From positions 1 to 33,510 of the forward strand of contig JAEDHB010000016.1 in NCBI GenBank assembly GCA_016297265.1: a stretch of DNA of 33,510 nucleotides, given 5' to 3'. The position numbers and the translations under genes were made by a program. Positions 1 through 8,281 of the stretch are shown here, piece after piece. Positions within the stretch are counted from its first letter, which is position 1. Each line of letters begins with the position of its first letter. The notes under the pieces are model-generated. The model searched no databases. It was given only the letters and a program-made list of their open reading frames with translations, and was not told the DNA's origin. Origin of the DNA: Butyrivibrio sp. (lineage in GTDB: Bacteria; Bacillota; Clostridia; Lachnospirales; Lachnospiraceae).

Positions 1-126
1 TTAGCAGCCACAAATAAGACTTAATAAAAAAGCATTTATAGTCTTGGTTTTTAAGATATTCATACACAGCTGCTCTCTGGTTTCTTTAAGTCCAAACTGC
101 AACAGCGGATTCACACCCAAAAAACA
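1..126. other. Window edge with no supportable gene
   Basis: This stretch lies downstream of arsC. An ATG overlaps the arsC stop as TGATG, but that frame closes after 13 codons. Another minus-strand frame stays open from the arsC stop to a TAA at the window edge, but it has no good start or recognisable domain. A weak AT-rich inverted repeat (AAGACT arms near 16-21 and 40-45) lacks a clear T-run on the minus strand. I cannot support a gene here. Confidence 0.4.
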
Positions 127-537
127 TCAATCTACTTCTCCCCCTAACTGTTTCTTGAGTGCAAGTATTTTCGTTTCGATTTCTTTTATTACAATTCTAA
201 ATTCTTCATCCGATTTTCCTGTTGGGTCTTCCAATCCCCAGTTATCATCAAACGCTCTCCCTATAAAAGGGCAACCAACATTACATCCCATGGAAATTGC
301 TATATCAACCTCAGGAATCTCTGAAATAAGTTTACTCTGCTGTCCATTTGCTTCCATATCAATACCATAAATATCCTTCATCAGTCTGACAGCATCCTGA
401 TTAATCTGAGGTTTTGTTTCTGTTCCGGCAGAATAACTCTCAAAGACATCTCCTGCCAGATGTTTACCAAGTGCTTCCGCAATCTGACTTCTACAGGAAT
501 TATGAACACAGATAAATGCTACTTTCTTCTTTTCCAT
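127..537 (-). CDS. arsC: Arsenate reductase, thioredoxin-type (low-molecular-weight phosphatase fold)
   Basis: This cytoplasmic enzyme should reduce arsenate to arsenite through a Cys relay re-reduced by thioredoxin. The 136-residue protein has the phosphatase loop CX5R near its start (C10-VHNSC-R16), a downstream Cys pair in GCNVGCP (C85 and C89), and a D104-P105 pair matching the general-acid loop of this fold. In the classic staphylococcal enzyme the resolving cysteines are seven residues apart; here they are four apart, so the exact relay is inferred. No arsR, arsB or acr3 gene lies in the window, and its upstream neighbour is a broken helix-turn-helix gene 35 nt away. A low-molecular-weight tyrosine phosphatase is the alternative, but the second Cys pair argues for arsenate. 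Confidence 0.85.
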   Translation of the reverse strand: MEKKKVAFICVHNSCRSQIAEALGKHLAGDVFESYSAGTETKPQINQDAVRLMKDIYGIDMEANGQQSKLISEIPEVDIAISMGCNVGCPFIGRAFDDNWGLEDPTGKSDEEFRIVIKEIETKILALKKQLGGEVD

Positions 538-572
538 TATTTAAACCATCCCTTCTGCTATATAAACGTAAG

Positions 573-710
573 TTATTGCCATTTTCTCTTTAATATCTCA
601 CTCTTTAAGTACAATGTGTTCTTGTCAGATGTCTTGAGCGGATGCAATTTCCCCCGCTTTGTTAAATCAATGACATTCTGCCTGGAGCACCCAAGCAGTT
701 CCGCCGCTTC
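573..710 (-). pseudogene. 5'-truncated helix-turn-helix (excisionase/MerR-like) remnant
   Basis: In this minus-strand frame 45 codons stay open after an upstream TAA (711-713) and end at TAA 573-575. The translation starts EAAELLGCSRQNVIDLTKRG and continues through KLHPLK to a LYLKSE motif. This is the core of a small excisionase/MerR-type DNA-binding helix-turn-helix. The frame has no ATG or GTG, and the usual first strand and start are missing. The open part begins directly after the stop codon of the GNAT gene (717-719). I read it as the 3' part of a small regulator whose 5' end was lost by a deletion or rearrangement. It sits just upstream of arsC. Use of a rare start such as CTG cannot be excluded. 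Confidence 0.6.
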
Positions 711-716
711 TTATTG

Positions 717-1169
717 CTACAGCTTATAATGCATAAAATTATCATTATGCTTAAATCCAAAATCCGTATATAGCTTTACTCCCATATCTGATGCCGTAAT
801 CTGAACAGTACCGCAGCCATATTTTTTTGCCTCATCTACTACCCGTGAAAGCAATTCCTTTGCTATACCTTTTCTTCTGTAATTAGGATTAGTAAACATA
901 CTGGAAAGCAAACCTATTCTTCCTGATGAGCATCCAAAATACGGCGGCTTTTCAACAAAAGACATTCCGCTTGTACCTATAATCTCATCACCATCCATTG
1001 CAAGCCATGAGACAAATGTTCCATCTGCCATATGTCTAATATAATAATCATTCAGAGCAGGAGCCAAATCAATATCTTCTGTTGCACCTTCTTCACGAAG
1101 TTGGTTTATTCTCATTTGAATAAATGTATCTAATTCTTTTTCAGTTAATTTCTTATATGTAATGTCCAC
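717..1169 (-). CDS. GNAT-family N-acetyltransferase
   Basis: A single GNAT domain of about 150 residues. The acetyl-CoA pyrophosphate-binding motif A is seen as NPNYRRKGIAKELL in the middle of the protein, followed by a C-terminal YTDFGFKHND strand typical of the family. It transfers an acetyl group from acetyl-CoA to an amine; the substrate cannot be told. Start choice: the ATG at 1187 has its GGAGG directly after it rather than before it, and that GGAGG lies 11 nt upstream of a GTG at 1169. I therefore prefer GTG (protein begins MDITYKKLTE), but the ATG start, six residues longer, remains possible. It follows the cupin gene on the same strand and abuts the truncated helix-turn-helix remnant. 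Confidence 0.85.
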   Translation of the reverse strand: MDITYKKLTEKELDTFIQMRINQLREEGATEDIDLAPALNDYYIRHMADGTFVSWLAMDGDEIIGTSGMSFVEKPPYFGCSSGRIGLLSSMFTNPNYRRKGIAKELLSRVVDEAKKYGCGTVQITASDMGVKLYTDFGFKHNDNFMHYKL

Positions 1170-1253
1170 TTTACTTAATTCCTCCATTGTTTGAAGCCTG
1201 AATTAATATTTCTCGCAATTTCAGGGATTCATTTTATTTTTCTGAAAATATCT

Positions 1254-1643
1254 TTAACATAATGCAGGCATAAACTTAGCGAACAGATAAAGGCCATCAT
1301 CCCCTGCCTGAACTTCATGTGGAATTTTTTCCGGGATAATGGAAATTACGCCCACCTCATATTTTAATTCAGCCCCATCATTTATACATACTCCCGCTCC
1401 GGCAATGACCTCATGAGTTTCAAGCTGTGTTTCGTGAATATGATTTTTGATAGCCTTACCCGGTGCGATTCTTACAAGATGATAGCTGAACCGGCCTTCA
1501 GTTTCTTTTCCTGTAATAATATGCTTCAATTCCACACCTTCAAAAGTCGGATGTTTAGACCACTCAATCTGATCAAAATTAATGGTCTTACCCGGAATTG
1601 ACAGGTTACCAATGTTAAATGCTTCAAATACTTCTTTGTTCAT
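1254..1643 (-). CDS. Small cupin-domain protein
   Basis: A single-domain cupin of 129 residues. The metal-binding cupin motif 1 is visible as HIHETQLETHEVIAG (two His and Glu residues) and motif 2 as PEKIPHEV with another His, so a bound divalent metal is likely. The function is unknown; such proteins act as small enzymes, sugar isomerases or ligand sensors. It has a good AGAGAGGA ribosome binding site. It lies 47 nt downstream of an AraC regulator gene on the same strand with no promoter or terminator evident between, so it is probably a co-transcribed target or partner of that regulator. Confidence 0.8.
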   Translation of the reverse strand: MNKEVFEAFNIGNLSIPGKTINFDQIEWSKHPTFEGVELKHIITGKETEGRFSYHLVRIAPGKAIKNHIHETQLETHEVIAGAGVCINDGAELKYEVGVISIIPEKIPHEVQAGDDGLYLFAKFMPALC

Positions 1644-1690
1644 AGAATTGTCCTCTCTTTCTTTATTTATGAAACAATTCTACCTTTTTC

Positions 1691-2299
1691 TTATTGGTCC
1701 GGCTTGGACAAAATTGCGGACCTTATGTATTCTTCCGGGGAAATTCCTACCTGTTTCTTAAATACCCTGCATAAATGGCTCTGGTCGCAAAAGCCGACAG
1801 CTGTAGCAACATCTACTACTTTCATTCCGCCTGCCAATAGTTCCTGAGCCTTACGAATACGGCATTGCAATTGGAATTTGTGTGGAGTTAATCCATTTTC
1901 ACCGGCAAATTTTCTAATCATATGATATGAACTTATGTGTACTTTTTCAGACATATCAGCAATGCTAATTTCCAATTCCGGATTTCCGATTATTTCTCTC
2001 CTGATAATATCAAGTTCTCTGTCTACATTATCTTCTTGGGGAAAACATATGCTTATCATAGAATACGTATCTGATATCGGGTAAATTGAATGTGACAAAT
2101 TGGGAGCTACAGAAAATATTTCTCCCTCATTGCAAATAAATTCCTCTTGACTGATTTTAACTCCAACCGCACCATCTGTTACAATACCGAATACAAAGTG
2201 ACCTGTATGTGTATGCTCCGGATAAGCAATATTCACTTTCTCATAACTAATGATTTCGATACCGGTAGATATATCCTTAATATATTCAAGCTTATTCAT
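1691..2299 (-). CDS. AraC-family transcriptional regulator (cupin sensor plus HTH)
   Basis: A DNA-binding regulator of 202 residues. The N-terminal half is a cupin-like sensor (PEHTHTGHFVFGIV, then a second His in APNLSHSIYP), and the C-terminal 100 residues are the paired AraC helix-turn-helix ending in VGFCDQSHLCRVFKKQVG and SPEEYIR. The frame is open further upstream, but the ATG at 2299 has a strong GGAGGGGG site six bases before it, and the longer version would run through the TetR terminator. It is followed by a cupin gene, which it probably regulates. The inducer is unknown. Confidence 0.88.
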   Translation of the reverse strand: MNKLEYIKDISTGIEIISYEKVNIAYPEHTHTGHFVFGIVTDGAVGVKISQEEFICNEGEIFSVAPNLSHSIYPISDTYSMISICFPQEDNVDRELDIIRREIIGNPELEISIADMSEKVHISSYHMIRKFAGENGLTPHKFQLQCRIRKAQELLAGGMKVVDVATAVGFCDQSHLCRVFKKQVGISPEEYIRSAILSKPDQ

Positions 2300-2333
2300 G
2301 CTATCCCCCTCCGCATATTTACGGCTAACTTTT

Positions 2334-2368
2334 AATAAAAAATCGATGCAAAAAATTGTATCGATTTT
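2334..2368 (-). terminator. Intrinsic terminator after the TetR gene
   Basis: Read on the minus strand, AAAATCGAT (2368-2360) pairs perfectly with ATCGATTTT (2347-2339). A further three pairs lie inside and the loop is TTTT. The stem runs into TTTTTTATT. It begins 15 nt after the TetR stop and lies upstream of the AraC ribosome binding site, so it separates the two genes. Confidence 0.75.
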
Positions 2369-2383
2369 CAAAACAACATTATT

Positions 2384-2989
2384 CTATTGCTGTGCTACGC
2401 CATATATTTCAACAAAATGTTTCATATGCTTTCGCACAATTTCCATCAATTCAGCTTCTCTCTCAGGTTCGCGGTCAATTAGCTGGATAATATGAGCAAC
2501 CGGAAGGGTAAATTCAAAAGTCAGCAGGTCTGCATCGTAATTTTTCAGCATTCCTCGCTCAATGTATTTTTCAATGAAATATTTATTAAGCTCAATTATG
2601 CTTGAATATGTATGATTTGTGGCAAGTCGTTTAATTTGCTCGTTGCGAAATTGTTCTCTTATCAGCAGTTTGCGCATTTTCCTAATCTGCTGGTTGCTTG
2701 TCGTGAATCTTATTCTTCGCATAGACATTTCAACAAAATCGCTCAAAGTCGCCGGAATTTCCGTCATGCGGCTTGCTGAACCAACCTTCTCAAAATATGT
2801 TGTTTGCAGCAAATCAACCAGATTGTTAAAAATTGCTTCCTTCGTCTTGTAATAGTGTGTCATTGTACTTAACGGAACATCACTCATCTCCGAGATGTCT
2901 TCTATGCTTACCTGATCAAAACCCTTCTCTGAAAACAGATGGAGTGCTGATTCCATGATACGCTGTTTATTTTCTGCTTTATTATCCAT
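2384..2989 (-). CDS. TetR/AcrR-family transcriptional regulator
   Basis: A 201-residue repressor. Residues 8-55 form the TetR helix-turn-helix (RIMESALHLFSEKGFDQVSI, then DISEMSDVPLSTMTHYYKTKEAIF). The rest is an all-helical ligand and dimerisation domain with no recognisable specificity. It has its own well-formed promoter and its own terminator, so it looks like a single-gene unit that may repress itself through an inverted repeat overlapping the -10 box. No efflux pump lies beside it, so its target is unclear. Confidence 0.88.
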   Translation of the reverse strand: MDNKAENKQRIMESALHLFSEKGFDQVSIEDISEMSDVPLSTMTHYYKTKEAIFNNLVDLLQTTYFEKVGSASRMTEIPATLSDFVEMSMRRIRFTTSNQQIRKMRKLLIREQFRNEQIKRLATNHTYSSIIELNKYFIEKYIERGMLKNYDADLLTFEFTLPVAHIIQLIDREPEREAELMEIVRKHMKHFVEIYGVAQQ

Positions 2990-3019
2990 AGTTAATATCC
3001 CCCAAAAAAATTAACTTGC

Positions 3020-3036
3020 AATATATTCAGTATATT
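3020..3036. promoter_or_regulatory. Possible TetR operator over the -10 box
   Basis: The inverted repeat AATATA-N5-TATATT overlaps the -10 hexamer of the TetR promoter. This is a usual place for a self-repressing TetR protein to bind. The repeat is short and AT-rich, so chance is a real possibility. Confidence 0.35.
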
Positions 3037-3057
3037 TTAGAAAAAACACAATGTCAA
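3029..3057 (-). promoter_or_regulatory. Sigma-A promoter of the TetR gene
   Basis: On the minus strand a consensus TTGACA (3057-3052) is followed after exactly 17 nt by TATACT (3034-3029). The TetR start codon is about 40 nt further on. Confidence 0.8.
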
Positions 3058-3105
3058 TTAATTTGATTCATACTGTGAAATCCTTCTTCATTCACTTTGA
3101 TGAAA

Positions 3106-3567
3106 TCAGTCCCCCAACTCGTCATCTCCTTTGAGTTCTTCTCTGATTTCCTCCACCGGCATGTCTTTTTTCCTCTTGAAAAAGTGAGTAGGATTCTTAA
3201 TCCAGATGCTGACCAATCCAACAATAACAATGCTGATAACTACCAGCAAATCCTCAAGTGCTGATGTCTCATACACAATCATATGTCTTGCCAACACAAA
3301 TACTATTACCTCAAATACTCTGCTGACACTTGGCTTGCACAAAAGAGCAAAGAATTCTATTCCTACCACAATTACAAGAATGTTCGCAAGCATTTCCAGG
3401 AACTTGTGAGATTCTGCATCAACAACAAAAAAATACATTTCCTTGCAGACCCTTACCAGCTGAACGCCGATTGCAAAAAGGACAAAAAGTGCCATCACAA
3501 TTTCCAGAATATGAGCTATCACGCCACCGGCTTTAAGTAATTTTTTGCTAAAATCATTTTTTTCCAT
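3106..3567 (-). CDS. PsiE-like small integral membrane protein
   Basis: A 153-residue membrane protein with about four hydrophobic segments: AHILEIVMALFVLFAIGVQL, MLANILVIVVGIEFFALL, VFEVIVFVLARHMIV and LLVVISIVIVGLVSIWI. A charged tail follows. The ARHMIVYETSALEDLL stretch between the last two segments resembles the phosphate-starvation-inducible PsiE family, whose molecular function is unknown. The frame is open upstream to 3627, but the promoter -10 box lies inside that extension, and the ATG at 3567 has a GGAG site nine bases before it. I therefore chose the shorter start. Family assignment is by pattern only. Confidence 0.7.
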   Translation of the reverse strand: MEKNDFSKKLLKAGGVIAHILEIVMALFVLFAIGVQLVRVCKEMYFFVVDAESHKFLEMLANILVIVVGIEFFALLCKPSVSRVFEVIVFVLARHMIVYETSALEDLLVVISIVIVGLVSIWIKNPTHFFKRKKDMPVEEIREELKGDDELGD

Positions 3568-3598
3568 TCTGACCCACTCCAATCTCATTGCTGTTATC

Positions 3599-3627
3599 AT
3601 TATAGCATAAGAATAGCTACAAGTCAT
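3599..3627 (-). promoter_or_regulatory. Promoter of the PsiE-like gene
   Basis: A perfect TATAAT (3604-3599 on the minus strand) lies 17 nt from ATGACT (3627-3622), a four-of-six match to the -35 box. The -35 box overlaps one arm of a 10-bp palindrome. Confidence 0.65.
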
Positions 3628-3643
3628 AGAACAACTTGTAGCT
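3615..3643. repeat. Perfect 10-bp inverted repeat between YfhO and PsiE-like genes
   Basis: AGCTACAAGT (3615-3624) and ACTTGTAGCT (3634-3643) are perfect reverse complements separated by nine bases. The hairpin lies directly after the YfhO-like stop. On the minus strand it is not followed by a T-run, so it is not a classic terminator for that gene. One arm covers the -35 region of the downstream promoter, so it could be a repressor site or a 3'-end hairpin. Confidence 0.6.
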
Positions 3644-3653
3644 AATCGTATTT

Positions 3654-6476
3654 TTATTTGTGGTCGCCCTCTGAATTCAAAGCAGCCCTTTTCTTTTTCT
3701 TAGTCGAATAAATGTCCCATCCGATTATTGCTGACAATCCCAGAATTCCCGCTGCCGTCATATAATAGACAATAGGTGCTCCCGTGGAACGGTACTTCAA
3801 TTCTATTTTGTGATTACCCTTCTTAACCGGAATTCCCATGTATGCGGTATTCACTGAATATATTTCTGTTTGTTCACCGTCCACATATGCAGTCCATCTG
3901 CCCTGCTTAGGGACACTCAGATACAAAATACCATCATCTTTTGCGTTGACATTGCCTTTCAATACATCATCACCGTATTTCACAACATCCATTCCACGGG
4001 ATTCCAGATTCTTTGCCTGAGTTTCGAATGCCTCAATAGGAATTGCATAAACTTCAATGCTGTCATAGCTATAGTTGCCCGGCTCACTAAACTTGAGTTT
4101 AATACTGCCCTCAACTTTACTAAAATATCCCATATTAACAGTAAAGTCATGAAGGTCTCTATTTGCCTGATTCTCTTTGTCTGTTAAGTTAGCAACCCCT
4201 TTCGTGACTTTACCTTTAATAACATCAATGGTAAAGTTATTTCGAGGAATATATACTTTGTTCATCAGTACTTCGTCGGTGCTATCTTTTTCTTCCAGCT
4301 CATTAGTCTTTTCTTTCGAAAACGCTTCCTTATACATTCCGTTAATCTGAACATATAATTCGCAATTTTCAAACTTATTAAGATTAATCTCCAGGAATTT
4401 GTCATCGTTTTCTATACTGAATTTATTGTTCACCGGCTTAATTGAAGATTTATACGAAACAGCACTGTTAATCTTAACCGCTTTATCCTCATATTTTGCA
4501 TCGGAATAATAATCGGTTAATGAATCCATCTCCTTTGAACTAAGTACAACATTCTCCATCAGTGCCTGCTCTCTTTGAATCGGAGTTAATTTCTCATATT
4601 CTTCTTCTGACATCGCATTATAGAACATATATCCCAGCGATGTATCATATTTTGATTTGTATATTCTTACACCATCTTTTACGCCGATATGATTGAACTC
4701 TTCCTTTATTCCATACTTATTCTTGTCTTCACCCGGAGTGAGGTAGTATTTCACTCCTGCCAGCATCTGCATACGATATCGGTTATCATATCCGCAAAAA
4801 ATCGTTCTTCTCATAACACTTGAAGAATTGCCTAAATCTTCATTATATTTGCGAAAATTACTGTTAAGTGTTGATAAATATGTCACTCCGTCATTTGCAT
4901 TCCAGTAGATTCCTTCGTTTGCCGACCGTGCAGGAGAGTAATCTGTATATTCTCCTTTTTTTGTAACACTGGCAGATGTCTCAATTCTGTAATTAGGATT
5001 CAATGACGATTTAACCTGCAATAATGATTTTTGATAATTATCATAGCAAAGATTATGGTTCATACCGGTTAGTAACGCCTTTGAAGTGACCGGATTAAAA
5101 TATATAATGAAGAATAGTCCAATCTGAACTCCCACAGCAAGACATTGAGTAAACACTTTCTTATGTCTGTAAAACATAAAATACATCATTCCTGCAATAT
5201 TGAAAATTCCCAGGCACAATTCCTGCGAAGAACCGGCCTGCAATACAAATACTGCAATAATAAGAATCAACGCAAGAGCAATAACCCATATTTTTTCAAA
5301 TTTTAGCAGTGCCTTGCTTTTCTCCTTATCCATATCTTCTATGCAGTCAGTAAGACCCCATATCAGGAAAAACATAAGAATATAATACCATCTTCCTACA
5401 GAATAGCTAAAGCCGTTCATCATACTGCTCCATGCAGGAAATGCTGCCATAATCAGGAAGAATACAGCAACAATCGCAGGAAATCTTCTTTCCTTCTTTC
5501 CAAGGTTCATTATCATTGCAGGGAATAAAGCCAACATAAATGCATTCACACACATAAATGAGTAATTGCCTATTGGTTGCGTTGTAGTAAATAGCGATGT
5601 CAGATACAATGCAAATTGTCTCATATCAAATATATATTTAATTTTTACACCTGCCTCAGTACTTGTATTCATAACGCTGACAAGCATAGGAACAAGCACT
5701 ATCGACGCCAACAATACTGCAATGATTATGTATGCAATAAGTTTACCCCATATTTTAAGTATATTTTTTGCCGTTCTGTCAAAATTGAGTTTTCTGTCAA
5801 AACATAATTTGAAAATAACATAAACCACGCAGCCGATTGCAGACATATACGCAAAATAGAAATATGTTATTAGTGACGCTGTAATACTGAATATAAGTAA
5901 ATATGGTCTTTTTCCTTCAAACACCTTGTCAATTCCGAGAATCAGCAGAGGAAATAATATCAAAGGATTGACAAAAAAAGCTTGTGAACGACACATAATC
6001 GCCCATACGCATAATGCATAACTGATTGCACCGATAATCTGCTGCCTGGATGAAAATTTAATACTTCTAAAGAAGACCAAGGCTGATAATCCGGCGCAAT
6101 ACATTCTTAAAACATATGCTACTGAATATCCTATGTCCATCTTGCTTACAGGAAATGCTGCAGCTATATAGTTAAACGGATCTGTAAGCATAATGGAGAA
6201 ATTGCCAAATGTATCCACTCCCTGTCCGACGAAGGGCATTAACGAATCAAAGCCTTTTCCATGAAAAAAATCACTACATACACGTCTAAGCTGAACCAGC
6301 AATGGATAATGTTGATAATATGCATCCCCTGTATATACCAGAGATTTGTTATAAATTGCGAACCATCCGAATATTAATAAAGTAGTCAGACAGAATATGA
6401 TTGAATATAGCAATATTGAGTTTTCACTTAATCTTTTTGCTCCAATTATATTATGTGCCCCATTATTTTCTTTCAT
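3654..6476 (-). CDS. YfhO-family large membrane protein (GT-C-like)
   Basis: A 940-residue membrane protein. The first 470 residues hold about a dozen hydrophobic helices (for example 24-42 and 396-412). A large outside domain of about 430 residues follows, then one last helix near 907-925 and a basic KKKKR tail. The first outside loop carries YTGDAYYQHYPLL with D51, in the position of the acidic residue of GT-C glycosyltransferases. YfhO proteins are thought to transfer sugars from lipid carriers onto cell-wall polymers; the substrate here is unknown. It has its own promoter and an AAGGAGA site seven bases before the ATG. The upstream GGDEF-EAL gene ends only 63 nt away, so some read-through is possible. 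Confidence 0.85.
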   Translation of the reverse strand: MKENNGAHNIIGAKRLSENSILLYSIIFCLTTLLIFGWFAIYNKSLVYTGDAYYQHYPLLVQLRRVCSDFFHGKGFDSLMPFVGQGVDTFGNFSIMLTDPFNYIAAAFPVSKMDIGYSVAYVLRMYCAGLSALVFFRSIKFSSRQQIIGAISYALCVWAIMCRSQAFFVNPLILFPLLILGIDKVFEGKRPYLLIFSITASLITYFYFAYMSAIGCVVYVIFKLCFDRKLNFDRTAKNILKIWGKLIAYIIIAVLLASIVLVPMLVSVMNTSTEAGVKIKYIFDMRQFALYLTSLFTTTQPIGNYSFMCVNAFMLALFPAMIMNLGKKERRFPAIVAVFFLIMAAFPAWSSMMNGFSYSVGRWYYILMFFLIWGLTDCIEDMDKEKSKALLKFEKIWVIALALILIIAVFVLQAGSSQELCLGIFNIAGMMYFMFYRHKKVFTQCLAVGVQIGLFFIIYFNPVTSKALLTGMNHNLCYDNYQKSLLQVKSSLNPNYRIETSASVTKKGEYTDYSPARSANEGIYWNANDGVTYLSTLNSNFRKYNEDLGNSSSVMRRTIFCGYDNRYRMQMLAGVKYYLTPGEDKNKYGIKEEFNHIGVKDGVRIYKSKYDTSLGYMFYNAMSEEEYEKLTPIQREQALMENVVLSSKEMDSLTDYYSDAKYEDKAVKINSAVSYKSSIKPVNNKFSIENDDKFLEINLNKFENCELYVQINGMYKEAFSKEKTNELEEKDSTDEVLMNKVYIPRNNFTIDVIKGKVTKGVANLTDKENQANRDLHDFTVNMGYFSKVEGSIKLKFSEPGNYSYDSIEVYAIPIEAFETQAKNLESRGMDVVKYGDDVLKGNVNAKDDGILYLSVPKQGRWTAYVDGEQTEIYSVNTAYMGIPVKKGNHKIELKYRSTGAPIVYYMTAAGILGLSAIIGWDIYSTKKKKRAALNSEGDHK

Positions 6477-6508
6477 CTTATTTCTCCTTATATAAATGCA
6501 ATATCAAT

Positions 6509-6536
6509 ATATTAACATATCATCCGACTTTGTCAA
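6509..6536 (-). promoter_or_regulatory. Sigma-A promoter of the YfhO-family gene
   Basis: On the minus strand TTGACA (6536-6531) and TAATAT (6514-6509) are separated by 16 nt, just after the stop of the GGDEF-EAL gene. Confidence 0.7.
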
Positions 6537-6539
6537 TAA

Positions 6540-8237
6540 TCACATTCCTTCATCCGGAATCGTATACTTCCAGTCTCCCAGACGCTTTTCAAATTCCTCG
6601 CAAGGCATTGGTTTATCAAAAAGATATCCCTGAACAAACTTGCAGTTGCTGGCTTTTACAAATTCCAGCTGTTCAACGCTTTCCACACCTTCCACGATAG
6701 ATTCCATGTTCAGCTCAGCTATGAGATTCATGATATTCCTGAACAAGGTAAATTCCTTTTCCCTATTTTCATACTGCGATTCCTTAGGTATGAAGGATTT
6801 ATCAATCTTGACAATATCAAATCCGGTATTCTTTATCAAATTGAAGGATGAATATAATGCTCCGAAATCATCAATTGATACATGGATTCCATATGCCTTG
6901 AGTTGATTGACTGCCTTGGACATCACATCATAATCCTGATAGCTGTCGCTTTCCGTCAATTCAATCTCAATATAATTAGGCTCAATATTATATGACGAAA
7001 CAATATTGATAATCTTTTCAACAAAGCCCTCCTCCTCAAAATGTTTTCTTGAGAAGTTGACCGAAATCCTGATTATCTGCATTCCGTTTTTCTTCCAACG
7101 GTCAAGCTGTTCACAGACCTTCTTCAAAACATAGTAATCAAGGATTCGAATACTTCCGTTCTGCTCAAGACTCGGGATGAATTCCATCGGCATAATCAGC
7201 TGACTGTCCCGCTGCCATCTGACTAACGCCTCCGCACCCACCAGGGAATTATTGTCGACATCAATTTTGGGCTGGTAATATACCACAAATTCCTCGTTCT
7301 CAATAGCTTCCGTGAAGTTTATTACATACTCCTGCTGCTTCATGACTTTTTCGTACAAATCTCTGGCAAAATATGCCTTTCCGGATTTTGTTTTTCTGGC
7401 AAACTGATATGCCATTCCGCATTTATTCATAATGTCATGGCTGTTGTTGAGTCCCTCCATCGAGGCAATCCCCTTGATTGAAGGAAATTCAAATTTTCTG
7501 TATACGCCTTCAAAATCATGCTCGATCACAATTTTGTCCACCGCATCCAGAAATCTGTCAATATTATCCTTATGGACATATACAACAAAATTGTCCCCTC
7601 CCACACGTCCGACAATTTCATCGCCCTCGACAAGGGCATTGACCGCCTGCGCATATTTTCTAAGTATTTCGTCCCCCTGTTGATGCGAAAATACTTTGTT
7701 GACGAATCCAAAATTGCGCACATTCAAAAATACTGTATAGTACTTGTATGCCTGCTTTGTCGCCATCTGTTTTTCGATATATGCAAGGAAGCCGGCCTGA
7801 TTGTACACACCGGTCATCATATCCATGGCAAGGCTCTTGCGAAGTAATTTGGTAATCACATATCTGGATGCCGTTTTGTAAAAATATGTAAGAATATATT
7901 CTATTTCTTCCTTCTCAATATCCGTCCAGTGTACATTTTCCATTGAATAGGTGACAATCTTGAAGCTTCCTCTGTCCCCAGTCTGGGTATAGTATTGGTA
8001 CATATCCCCAAATCGGCTGTTGTTTCTGTCAATAACCACTTTTTCGATATGTATTCCGTCAGGGCGCAACGGCGACGCCGGCTCAATAAATTCGAATGTG
8101 GCTTTTCCAATCTGATAGATATCGCTCATGTCCAACAACAAGCATTCACAGATTTCAGCAGGTTCAAAATCTCTCGAACACTCACTATCAATCTGATTAA
8201 CAAATTTTGCCAGAATTTCATTGTTAAATACTCCCAT
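6540..8237 (-). CDS. GGDEF-EAL protein, probable cyclic-di-GMP phosphodiesterase
   Basis: A soluble protein of 565 residues. Residues 1-130 form an unassigned N-terminal sensor region, about 135-295 a GGDEF domain, and about 305-555 an EAL domain. The GGDEF signature reads RVGGDNF, so the second acidic residue is replaced by Asn and no RxxD inhibitory site precedes it; cyclase activity is unlikely. The EAL domain looks intact: EAL in GAEALVRW (336-338), ISVNFSR, ELTES, DDFG (456-459), VKIDKSF, VEGVE and the Q of VQGYLFDKP. It should therefore hydrolyse cyclic di-GMP to pGpG, perhaps with the degenerate GGDEF as a GTP sensor. The ATG at 8237 has AAGGAG at normal distance; an ATG two codons earlier is too close to that site. 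It lies 44 nt after the hybrid kinase gene, probably in one operon. Confidence 0.88.
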   Translation of the reverse strand: MGVFNNEILAKFVNQIDSECSRDFEPAEICECLLLDMSDIYQIGKATFEFIEPASPLRPDGIHIEKVVIDRNNSRFGDMYQYYTQTGDRGSFKIVTYSMENVHWTDIEKEEIEYILTYFYKTASRYVITKLLRKSLAMDMMTGVYNQAGFLAYIEKQMATKQAYKYYTVFLNVRNFGFVNKVFSHQQGDEILRKYAQAVNALVEGDEIVGRVGGDNFVVYVHKDNIDRFLDAVDKIVIEHDFEGVYRKFEFPSIKGIASMEGLNNSHDIMNKCGMAYQFARKTKSGKAYFARDLYEKVMKQQEYVINFTEAIENEEFVVYYQPKIDVDNNSLVGAEALVRWQRDSQLIMPMEFIPSLEQNGSIRILDYYVLKKVCEQLDRWKKNGMQIIRISVNFSRKHFEEEGFVEKIINIVSSYNIEPNYIEIELTESDSYQDYDVMSKAVNQLKAYGIHVSIDDFGALYSSFNLIKNTGFDIVKIDKSFIPKESQYENREKEFTLFRNIMNLIAELNMESIVEGVESVEQLEFVKASNCKFVQGYLFDKPMPCEEFEKRLGDWKYTIPDEGM

Positions 8238-8281
8238 AGGCATTCTCCTTTTTCAATTCCCATCCTTTTCCTGTGCAACAG

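Noticed and set aside
16..45. Inverted repeat as arsC terminator
   Set aside because: The AT-rich stem has a bulge and the minus strand continues as ATTTGTGGCTGC, not a T-run.
1..126. Short gene overlapping the arsC stop as TGATG
   Set aside because: The frame closes after 13 codons and matches nothing I recognise; the other open frame has no convincing start before the window edge.
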